Shown piece by piece: positions 33,726 to 40,405 of a stretch of 64,000 nucleotides of DNA. This DNA comes from Nioella sp965215655 (GTDB taxonomy: Bacteria > Pseudomonadota > Alphaproteobacteria > Rhodobacterales > Rhodobacteraceae), in assembly GCF_965215655.1 (NCBI RefSeq), contig NZ_OZ244111.1, positions 1,054,001 to 1,118,000 on the forward strand, written 5' to 3'. Position numbers and translations under genes: made by a program. The notes under the pieces are model-generated. The model was not told where the DNA came from, did not search any database, and saw only the letters and a list, made by a program, of their open reading frames with translations. Every line of letters starts with the position of its first letter. The first letter of the stretch is position 1.

Positions 33726-34424
33726 GTGATTCATGACTATGAAACCATGTTCAAGGGCCATGTGGAGCAGTCCGAACGGCGTCAGGCCAATGCCGATCTC
33801 ATGGCTGAAATCCTGTGGAGCTATGTGCAGCCGAAATCGGTCATCGACCTTGGCTGCGGGCTTGGGTTCTTTCTGAAATCCTGTAAGGCGCGGGGCGCCA
33901 CGATCAAGGGCGTGGATGGCGATTGGGTCGATCTTGGGAACAGCGTGATCCCGAAATCCACCCGCCAGACAGCCGACCTGAATCAGCCCTACACGGCCCG
34001 CAAGCGCTATGATCTCGCGGCCACGATCGAAGTGGCGGAGCATCTGACGCCGGACCGGTCGGAGGGGTTCGTCGACGATCTCTGCGCCTTGTCTGACGTG
34101 GTGCTGTTCTCTGCGGGCATTCCCGGACAGGGCGGGGCCGGGCATATCAACCTGCGCTTTCAGGGGGAGTGGGCGGCGATGTTCCAGGATCGCGGCTATG
34201 GGTGCTACGATCCGATCCGCCGCCGCATGGGGGCGTTCGAGTCGGTGCTGCCCTGGCTGATGCAGAACGTGCTGCTCTACGTGAAAGACGGGGTGGAGGT
34301 CAGTCCTGCCCTGTCCGAACATCGCATTCATCCGCGCGCCGCCTCTTATGTGTGCGATTGGCATTACAACAGGCGGGTCAAAACGTTTCAGCGCCGCCTG
34401 CGCGCCGCGAAGAAGAAGGCGTAA
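33726..34424 (+). CDS. Class I SAM-dependent methyltransferase
   Basis: A 232-residue protein with methyltransferase motif I SVIDLGCGLGFFLKSCKARG, the acidic end GVDGDWVD of strand 2 and motif IV-like AATIEVAEHLTP. After the Rossmann core a basic tail RRVKTFQRRLRAAKKKA ends the protein. The start is GTG at 33726 with AGGAGG five bases upstream. The target is unknown; its place right after nuoE invites the idea that it modifies a complex I subunit or cofactor, as NDUFAF5/7-type methyltransferases do in mitochondria, but nothing in the sequence proves it. Confidence 0.82.
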   Translation: MIHDYETMFKGHVEQSERRQANADLMAEILWSYVQPKSVIDLGCGLGFFLKSCKARGATIKGVDGDWVDLGNSVIPKSTRQTADLNQPYTARKRYDLAATIEVAEHLTPDRSEGFVDDLCALSDVVLFSAGIPGQGGAGHINLRFQGEWAAMFQDRGYGCYDPIRRRMGAFESVLPWLMQNVLLYVKDGVEVSPALSEHRIHPRAASYVCDWHYNRRVKTFQRRLRAAKKKA

Positions 34425-34503
34425 CCGCTTTTCCCAAAAAATCCTTCACAGATCGGGGGCGGCTGGTGTCTACTTGCCGCAATTGGGAAACAGGGGAATT
34501 GTT

Positions 34504-35256
34504 ATGTCTGCACAGAATGACAGCACCAGCTGCCATACGAACTGCCTGATCGCCGGGGTCGTCCTTGGGATCTTGCTGTTCCTGATCCTGAAATTCGCCG
34601 CCGGGTGGGGCCTCTTGATGGCGCTGATCCTCGGTCTCGTGGTGGCGGTGCTTTTGACCATCGTGCTGCGCATGGTCTTGTGTGTCGAGAGCGGGGCAGG
34701 GGCGTCTGCCTCGGCGCCGGCATCTTCGCCCGCGCCAACCCCGACAGCGCCGCCCGCACCGGCACCGGCTGCCGCTCCGGAACCGGAGGCTGCCCCGGAG
34801 CCCGTCGCGGAAAGCGTTCCAGAGCCGGAACCCGAAGCGGCGCCCGCACCCGAAGCGGCATCCGAACCGGAACCGGCGGCAGAGCCGGAACCGGAGGCGA
34901 CGCCAGAACCCGAGGAAACCCCGACGCCAGTCGCCTCCGCGCCGGAACCGATTGAGGAAGAGGCCCCCGCCGCACAGCCCGCCGCAATGGAGGCCGCACG
35001 GGAAGGGGGACCGGACGATCTGAAAAAGATCAAAGGTGTCGGCCCCAAGCTGGAGCGATTGCTGCACTCGCTCGGTATCTATCACTTCGACCAGATCGCC
35101 GCCTGGGGGCCTGCCGAAGTGGCCTGGATGGACGACAATCTGCAAGGCTTCCGGGGCCGCGTGACCCGCGATGACTGGGTTGCGCAGGCAGGGCTATTGG
35201 CCGCAGGTGGAGAGACGGATTTCTCAAGAAAAGTTGACGACGGGGATGTATATTGA
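34504..35256 (+). CDS. Membrane-anchored protein with NuoE-type helix-hairpin-helix tail
   Basis: A 250-residue protein. Residues about 15-60 are two adjacent hydrophobic helices (LIAGVVLGILLFLILKFAAG and LLMALILGLVVAVLLTIVLR). Residues 70-170 are a Pro/Ala/Glu repeat tract of EPEPEA type, and residues 175-237 are a domain beginning DDLKKIKGVGPKLERLL and ending DDWVAQAGLL, about 70% identical by eye to the NuoE tail. The start at 34504 was chosen over an open frame from 34348 that overlaps the methyltransferase. The design is a membrane anchor, a flexible spacer and a small binding head. Confidence 0.8.
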   Translation: MSAQNDSTSCHTNCLIAGVVLGILLFLILKFAAGWGLLMALILGLVVAVLLTIVLRMVLCVESGAGASASAPASSPAPTPTAPPAPAPAAAPEPEAAPEPVAESVPEPEPEAAPAPEAASEPEPAAEPEPEATPEPEETPTPVASAPEPIEEEAPAAQPAAMEAAREGGPDDLKKIKGVGPKLERLLHSLGIYHFDQIAAWGPAEVAWMDDNLQGFRGRVTRDDWVAQAGLLAAGGETDFSRKVDDGDVY

Positions 35257-35289
35257 CCTCTGGGAGGATGTGTTTGATCATCCAAGAGG
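35257..35289 (+). promoter_or_regulatory. Hairpin that may mask the ribosome site of the next gene
   Basis: CCTCT (35257-35261) pairs with AGAGG (35285-35289), and inside GGATG (35266-35270) pairs with CATCC (35279-35283) around an 8-base loop. The AGAGG arm is the Shine-Dalgarno sequence of the gene starting at 35299. It follows the previous stop codon directly. Sequestering of the site, relieved by translation or temperature, is an inference. Confidence 0.45.
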
Positions 35290-35298
35290 ACAACCGAC

Positions 35299-35895
35299 AT
35301 GAAACTTGCAGAAGACATCTGGCTGGGATCTGTCGCGGCCCGTAACAACCTGATCGCGGCCGCGAACTACTCGGCCGCGTTCTACGGAAATGCTGCGGTG
35401 CAGAGCTGGTCTTTGGGCCTGACCGCGCCGCAGGTGTTCTGGTCCGCGATGGCCCGTGCCTTCGACGACACGCCCGGAAATACCGATGAGGCACCGGTTG
35501 CTGAGACCGTAGCCGAGGCCCCGCTTGCGGAGGCTCCCGTATCTGAGGCGCCGGTTCTGACCGTGGTCGAGGCCGATCCGGAGCCTGCCGTGGCAGAGCC
35601 GGACCCGGATCCGGTCATGGTTGAGGAAGACATCCCCGCCGCGACCCCGGAAGCTGCCACCCCAAATCCGCATCTGCTGGACGAGCCGCGCGGCGGCGTG
35701 GCTGATGATCTGAAGCTGGTCAAGGGCATCGGCGCCAAACTGGAGGCGGGCCTGAACGAGATCGGGATTTACCATTTCGATCAGGTGGCCGCTCTGGACG
35801 CGGCCGGAATCGACTGGCTGGACGAACACCTTCCGGGCTTCAAGCGCAGCTGTGCGCGGTTCGATCTGGTCACGGGCGCAGGCGAATTCGTCTGA
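35299..35895 (+). CDS. Third protein with NuoE-type helix-hairpin-helix tail
   Basis: A 198-residue protein. The first 55 residues form one amphipathic helical block (MKLAEDIWLGSVAARNNLIA and onwards) that recalls phasin-like or membrane-surface helices. A 75-residue acidic Pro/Ala/Glu/Val linker follows, then DDLKLVKGIGAKLEAGLNEI and the rest of the domain seen in NuoE and in the gene at 34504; here the second half (DAAGIDWLDEHLPGFKRSCA) is more divergent. The ribosome site AAGAGGA lies in a hairpin. A terminator follows at 35923. Function unknown. Confidence 0.78.
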   Translation: MKLAEDIWLGSVAARNNLIAAANYSAAFYGNAAVQSWSLGLTAPQVFWSAMARAFDDTPGNTDEAPVAETVAEAPLAEAPVSEAPVLTVVEADPEPAVAEPDPDPVMVEEDIPAATPEAATPNPHLLDEPRGGVADDLKLVKGIGAKLEAGLNEIGIYHFDQVAALDAAGIDWLDEHLPGFKRSCARFDLVTGAGEFV

Positions 35896-35922
35896 GCCCG
35901 CCGCCATCGCGCAGCAAAAACC

Positions 35923-35951
35923 AAACGCGTCGGCCTGTCCGGCGCGTTTTT
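35923..35951 (+). terminator. Rho-independent terminator inside the nuo locus
   Basis: AAACGCG (35923-35929) pairs with CGCGTTT (35943-35949), supported by CGG/CCG inside, and TTTTT follows from 35947. It lies 28 bases after the stop of the 35299 gene and divides the nuo locus into nuoABCDE and nuoF-N segments. Confidence 0.72.
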
Positions 35952-35980
35952 CCGTTCTCCGCTTGCGATTTGCGCCGCCG

Positions 35981-35999
35981 AACAGTGGACAATCCCCGC
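35981..35999 (+). promoter_or_regulatory. Leader motif shared with the nuoA promoter region
   Basis: AACAGTGGACAATCCCCGC matches AACAGCGGACAGTCCCCGC at 28461-28479 in 17 of 19 positions. Both stand ahead of a nuo segment, 51 and 73 bases before the first start codon respectively. It may be a promoter or regulator site that restarts transcription after the terminator at 35923. Confidence 0.45.
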
Positions 36000-36049
36000 C
36001 GCTCTGCCGTAAACCGGGCCAAACCGCTAGCGACCCGAGGCCAGGCCAA

Positions 36050-36280
36050 ATGCCCGATGCCCCCCGGACTGTTTCCCCCCAGGCCCGCAAGGCCCGCATC
36101 GCCGCCGTCGTTATGGCCGTGACGATGATCTTGTGGATGGGGGCGCAGCTTGTGGGTGGACAGTTGGGCCTGCCCGTGCGCTATGTGTTTCTGTTCGACC
36201 TTGCGGCAATTGCGGCTCTGGTCTGGGCTCTGATCGTGACGTATCAGGTCTGGCAAGCCCGCCGCGCAGAAAGGGACTGA
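36050..36280 (+). CDS. Small two-helix membrane protein (DUF5337-like)
   Basis: A 76-residue protein: a polar N-terminus MPDAPRTVSPQARKARIAAV, two hydrophobic segments (residues about 17-36 and 45-65) and a basic C-terminus QARRAERD. It resembles small Rhodobacteraceae proteins that I recall as DUF5337; that name is unverified. It precedes nuoF by two bases, so the two are co-translated. An accessory role at the membrane is inferred only from position. Confidence 0.72.
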   Translation: MPDAPRTVSPQARKARIAAVVMAVTMILWMGAQLVGGQLGLPVRYVFLFDLAAIAALVWALIVTYQVWQARRAERD

Positions 36281-36282
36281 GG

Positions 36283-37581
36283 ATGCTTCAGGACAAAGAC
36301 CGGATCTTTACCAATATCTACGGCATGCATGACCGGACCCTCGCAGGGGCCAAGGCGCGCGGCCACTGGGACGGCACCAAGGACCTGATCGGTCTGGGCC
36401 GCGACAAGATCGTGGAGATCATGAAGGCGTCCGGCCTGCGCGGGCGTGGCGGGGCGGGTTTCCCGACCGGACTGAAATGGTCGTTCATGCCCAAGGAAAG
36501 CGATGGCCGCCCATCCTACCTGGTCATCAACGCAGACGAATCCGAGCCCGGCACCTGCAAGGACCGGGAGATCATGCGCAACGATCCCCATACGCTTATC
36601 GAAGGGGCGCTGATCGCCTCTTTCGCCATGGGCGCGCATGTCAGCTACATCTATATCCGCGGCGAATATATCCGCGAGCGCGAGGCGCTGCAGGCCGCGA
36701 TCGACGAGGCGTATGACGCGGGCCTTCTGGGCAAGAACGCCGCAGGATCGGGCTTCGACTTCGACCTCTACCTGCATCATGGCGCAGGGGCCTATATCTG
36801 TGGCGAGGAAACGGCCCTCATTGAAAGCCTCGAAGGCAAGAAGGGCATGCCCCGGATGAAGCCGCCTTTCCCGGCAGGTGCGGGCCTTTATGGCTGCCCC
36901 TCGACCGTGAACAACGTGGAATCCATCGCCGTTGTGCCGACCATCCTGCGCCGGGGCGCGGAGTGGTTTGCGGGCTTCGGCCGCCCCAACAATGCGGGCA
37001 CCAAGCTCTTTGCGATCTCGGGCCATGTGAATAACCCCTGTGTGGTGGAAGAGGCGATGTCGATCAGCTTCGAGGAGTTGATTGAAAAGCATTGCGGCGG
37101 CATCCGTGGCGGGTGGGACAACCTGCTGGCGGTGATCCCCGGCGGGTCTTCGGTTCCTTGCGTGCGCGGTGAGAACATGCGCGATGCGATCATGGATTTC
37201 GACTATCTGCGTAACGATCTGCAATCGGGCCTCGGCACCGCTGCGGTCATCGTCATGGACAAGTCCACCGACATCGTGAAAGCGATCTGGCGTCTGTCCA
37301 AGTTCTACAAGCACGAAAGCTGCGGCCAGTGCACGCCCTGCCGTGAGGGCACCGGCTGGATGATGCGCGTCATGGATCGTTTGGTGCGTGGCGAGGCGGA
37401 ACTGGAAGAGATCGACATGCTGTTCCAGGTCACCAAGCAGGTGGAAGGCCACACGATTTGCGCCCTTGGCGATGCGGCGGCCTGGCCGATCCAGGGCCTC
37501 ATTCGCAACTTCCGCGATGAGATCGAGGACCGGATCAAGGCCCAGAAAGCCGGACGCGTCAGCGCGGTTGCCGCCGAATAG
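36283..37581 (+). CDS. nuoF: NADH-quinone oxidoreductase subunit F
   Basis: A 432-residue 51-kDa subunit that binds NADH and FMN and starts electron transfer in complex I. NADH/FMN motifs are GLRGRGGAGFPTGLKW and GAGAYICGEETALIESLEG; cluster N3 is held by the three cysteines of SCGQCTPCREGTGW and a fourth in HTICALGDAAAWP. Length is standard. AAGGGACTGAGG precedes the start. Confidence 0.97.
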   Translation: MLQDKDRIFTNIYGMHDRTLAGAKARGHWDGTKDLIGLGRDKIVEIMKASGLRGRGGAGFPTGLKWSFMPKESDGRPSYLVINADESEPGTCKDREIMRNDPHTLIEGALIASFAMGAHVSYIYIRGEYIREREALQAAIDEAYDAGLLGKNAAGSGFDFDLYLHHGAGAYICGEETALIESLEGKKGMPRMKPPFPAGAGLYGCPSTVNNVESIAVVPTILRRGAEWFAGFGRPNNAGTKLFAISGHVNNPCVVEEAMSISFEELIEKHCGGIRGGWDNLLAVIPGGSSVPCVRGENMRDAIMDFDYLRNDLQSGLGTAAVIVMDKSTDIVKAIWRLSKFYKHESCGQCTPCREGTGWMMRVMDRLVRGEAELEEIDMLFQVTKQVEGHTICALGDAAAWPIQGLIRNFRDEIEDRIKAQKAGRVSAVAAE

Positions 37582-37583
37582 GG

Positions 37584-38018
37584 ATGCATCTGGCCCAGTT
37601 CAATATCGGCCGAATGGCCTATGAGCTGGACGATCCCCGCATGGCCGATTTCAACCGCGGGATCGACATGCTGAACAGTATCGCGGAACGGTCCGACGGG
37701 TTCGTCTGGAAATACGAAACCGCCTTCGGGGGCGTCGTCCCCGAAGAGGTCGATGGCGATCCCCGCATTCTGGTGAACCTGACCGTGTGGGACAGTGTTG
37801 ACAGCTTGCGCTTCTATGTCTGGAACACGCTGCACAAGCATTTCGTAACGCGGCGGGCGGACTGGTTCACACCGATGGACGAGGCCCATTTGGTGATGTG
37901 GTGGGTGCCGGAAGGGCACCGCCCGGATCTGGCCGAGGCTTTGGCCAAGCTGGAATATCTGCGCCAGAACGGGGAGACCGAAGACGCGTTCAGCTGGAAT
38001 GCCGTTTCGAAGGCGTGA
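37584..38018 (+). CDS. DUF3291-like protein
   Basis: A 144-residue soluble protein. MHLAQFNIGRMAYELDDPRM at the start, the WDSVDSLRFYVWNTLHKHF helix and HLVMWWVPEGHRP match the DUF3291 family, a dimeric alpha-beta barrel related to ABM proteins. It begins two bases after the nuoF stop. No enzymatic role is established to my knowledge, and the link to complex I is only positional. Confidence 0.75.
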   Translation: MHLAQFNIGRMAYELDDPRMADFNRGIDMLNSIAERSDGFVWKYETAFGGVVPEEVDGDPRILVNLTVWDSVDSLRFYVWNTLHKHFVTRRADWFTPMDEAHLVMWWVPEGHRPDLAEALAKLEYLRQNGETEDAFSWNAVSKA

Positions 38019-38104
38019 CTGGGCGCTGCCCATCAAGCCCTTGATTATGTGTGCAATAGGCCTCTAGGGTTCTTCCCGAATATTATTCTGACGGAGGCCA
38101 TTCC

Positions 38105-38677
38105 ATGAAATCCACTTCTCTTGCCATCGTCATCTCGCTCGCCGTGACCGGTCTCGCGCAGGCTCAAACCCTTGAAGATCTGATCGCAGGCGAAATGACC
38201 TTCTCGCTTGAGGAGTATGGCGACCTGGTCCGCACCAATTTTCGCGCCTCGGCGTCCGGGCATTCGAACGGCATCGCCTACACGCTGACCGGAGAGCGCG
38301 GATCATCCATCTTCACCGGTTTTTCCAATGATGGGGAAGATCAGGAATTCAACGATCTGCCGATGCCGCATGACGCGATTCACGTTGGCAGCAACTTTTC
38401 CATCACCTTTGACGAACCGGTGCAGGCGCTGATCGTTGCAACGGCCAATGACAACGCCACCGGGGACGGGTTCGACTTTGGCATGATGCCGCTTGAAACC
38501 GTCGATATCGAGATGCAGGGCACCTTCATGCGCAGCGAGGACCATCGCGGGACGCTGGCGCTGTTCGTTCTGGTGGAGCCAACCGACACCTGGGAAAGCC
38601 TCTCGGAGGATGCCATTTCCGATGGGATCGACCTGGCGTTTTTTGCCTATCCTGTCTGGCCGCCTGCCTCGGAGTAA
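38105..38677 (+). CDS. Secreted hypothetical protein
   Basis: A 190-residue protein with a Sec signal peptide (MKSTSLAIVISLAVTGLAQAQ, cleavage after AQA). The mature part is acidic and rich in beta-type segments, with NDNATGDGFDFGMMPLETVD in the middle. No family recognised. It stands alone 86 bases after the DUF3291-like gene, with GACGGAGG upstream of the start. Codon use and composition look like the neighbours. Confidence 0.72.
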   Translation: MKSTSLAIVISLAVTGLAQAQTLEDLIAGEMTFSLEEYGDLVRTNFRASASGHSNGIAYTLTGERGSSIFTGFSNDGEDQEFNDLPMPHDAIHVGSNFSITFDEPVQALIVATANDNATGDGFDFGMMPLETVDIEMQGTFMRSEDHRGTLALFVLVEPTDTWESLSEDAISDGIDLAFFAYPVWPPASE

Positions 38678-38729
38678 ATAGACTGCGCCACGCCATCTGG
38701 CAGAGGGCGCGCTAGAACGGGAGGACGAG

Positions 38730-39214
38730 ATGGCAGACACGAAACCACCCCTGCGCGAAAAGGGTGGCTGACACGGGAACGCAATGGCATTGCCTCCTTC
38801 GCGGACCTGTCCCGCATCCTTCTGGCGGTGGTCGCCGGTCTGGTGGCGTTCTGGCAGTTCAACCAGCAATGGCGGATCGAGAATGAACGCGGCGCGCGGG
38901 CGGCCTACCGCGAGTTCCTGATCATCTCGATGAACAACCCCGAGATGTCGCGCCCCGACCTTCTGGAACAGGACGCGACCCCGATCGAGAACGAGCGCTA
39001 TTTCTGGTATGTAAACCTGATGAGCCAGACCTTCGAAGAGGTATTCGCCCATGTTCCCGAGGTCGACGCTTGGGTGGCCATCGCGGAAATCCAGATCGCC
39101 TTTCACTGCGGGTTCTACCTTGGCGACGACTATGATCCGTCGCTGTATTCCGCGCGATTCCGGGGCACGGTGGACCGGATCATTGACGAGGACCCCCTGG
39201 GGTTCTGCCACTAA
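38730..39214 (+). CDS. Single-pass membrane protein, apparent frameshift near the N-terminus
   Basis: The ATG at 38730 has a very strong GGGAGGA site five bases upstream, yet the frame stops after 13 codons (MADTKPPLREKGG). Adding one A to the AAAA run at 38757-38760 continues it as MADTKPPLREKG then WLTRERNGIASFADLSRILL, joining the frame open to 39214 with a membrane helix and a soluble acidic domain (PEVDAWVAIAEIQIAFHCGF). Reconstructed length is about 161 residues. Without correction only a GTG at 38828 inside the helix would start the long frame. The lesion is either real or a homopolymer error. Family unknown. Confidence 0.6.
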
Positions 39215-39344
39215 CCTGTGTCCCATCTGCCCATGAAGCGTTCTGCGGCCCCTTGAAAGCGTTGATGAATCCTATCCGAAAGGGTAGACTGTACCCAAAT
39301 GGCACCCGAAAACGGGGCGAGTGGGTTCCTCTGTGGAGGCGGCA

Positions 39345-39638
39345 GTGACAGACCAACGTGCATATGACGGCGGCAGGCCGGTCTTGGTCGGTGTCTACCG
39401 GGTATGGGTGGTCGCCGTATTCGTGTCCTTCGCGGCGCTTGGCATCTGGCTGGGATATACCTGGGGCATTGGCGGCTCAATCTTGGGCACGGTGATCGGG
39501 GTGATGCTGGCAGGCATGGTCATGATGGTGCTGAACACGCCGGAAAAACTGGAAGCGGCGATTTACACGACGCTCGGGATCGCGTTCGTGGCGCTGATCA
39601 TCTACCTGATCATCGCCTATTGGGGCGTGCGGATCTGA
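39345..39638 (+). CDS. Small membrane protein, hypothetical
   Basis: A 97-residue protein with three hydrophobic segments: VWVVAVFVSFAALGIWLGY, SILGTVIGVMLAGMVMMVL and TTLGIAFVALIIYLIIAYWG. The N-terminus is short and polar. GTG at 39345 follows GGAGG with five bases between; a GTG at 39321 could extend it. No family recognised. It belongs to the group of small genes between nuoF and nuoG. Confidence 0.62.
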   Translation: MTDQRAYDGGRPVLVGVYRVWVVAVFVSFAALGIWLGYTWGIGGSILGTVIGVMLAGMVMMVLNTPEKLEAAIYTTLGIAFVALIIYLIIAYWGVRI

Positions 39639-39761
39639 GCGGGGAGAACCGGCGGGAACGGGCCGATTCACGCGGATAGCAATCGCCTGATATTGAATGT
39701 CAGACCGCAATGATCCCATTTTGGCGCAGGGTCCGACGATTCCAGCCAAGGATTTTGCAAT

Positions 39762-40163
39762 ATGTCTCGATGTTTCCCCCTTCTTGTGATGTGCCTGTTT
39801 TTGGCGCAGCCGGCACGCGCCGATGATTGGGATGTGCTGCGCAATGACCCGGTGCTGAGCGAGGGGTTGGTGGCCTTTGCCATCGCACGCCACATCCATA
39901 ATCGTTGCGACTCGATTTCCGCCCGGCGCTTGCGCGCGCTCGGGTTCATCAACAGCCTTGTCGGGCGCGCGACCGATCTTGGCTTCACCCGCTCGGAGAT
40001 CGAGGATTTCGTCTTCAACGAAGACGAGCAGCAGCGCGTGCGCGCAATTGCTGATGCGCGATTGGCAGAACGCAACGCATCGCCCGATCAACGCGATGGA
40101 TATTGCACCGTTGGCGAAGAAGAAATTGCCGCGAACAGTCAGATCGGCCGCCTTTTGCGGTAA
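39762..40163 (+). CDS. Secreted DUF5333-like protein
   Basis: A 133-residue protein with a signal peptide (CFPLLVMCLFLAQPARA, cleavage after ARA) and a helical mature part of about 112 residues with two cysteines (HNRCDS and GYCTVG) that could form a disulfide. It resembles small periplasmic Rhodobacteraceae proteins that I recall as DUF5333; unverified. The RARDLGFTRSEIEDFV-like region suggests an amphipathic helix. It is followed by a 242-base gap before nuoG. Confidence 0.68.
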   Translation: MSRCFPLLVMCLFLAQPARADDWDVLRNDPVLSEGLVAFAIARHIHNRCDSISARRLRALGFINSLVGRATDLGFTRSEIEDFVFNEDEQQRVRAIADARLAERNASPDQRDGYCTVGEEEIAANSQIGRLLR

Positions 40164-40405
40164 CCTTTTCTTTCCAATTTCATGCTCCAAGCCCATGCCC
40201 GCCCCCAAATAGCGGGCATGCGCGCATTGGGCGCGGTCATATACCGTTGTATACCGGGTTATCGGCTTGAAAAATGCCGCCATCACGTTGCAAAAGCGCG
40301 TCAATCGCGGCACTAGGGTGGCACGGCAATTTTCCGCGTGAATCCGGGCGGGGCTTGCGGTAGACACGCCGCCAACCGGAGCCAAGCGACGCGCAAGGGT
40401 GAAGC
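40164..40405. other. Gap before nuoG with a short direct repeat
   Basis: TATACCG occurs twice ten bases apart (40240 and 40250) in a relatively AT-rich patch, the only conspicuous signal here. It could be part of an internal promoter for nuoG onwards. No reading frame with a ribosome site was found. Confidence 0.4.

Noticed and set aside
34437..34448. AAAAAATCCTTC resembling half of the liu palindromes
   Set aside because: No complementary arm follows, so it is not a member of the palindrome family.
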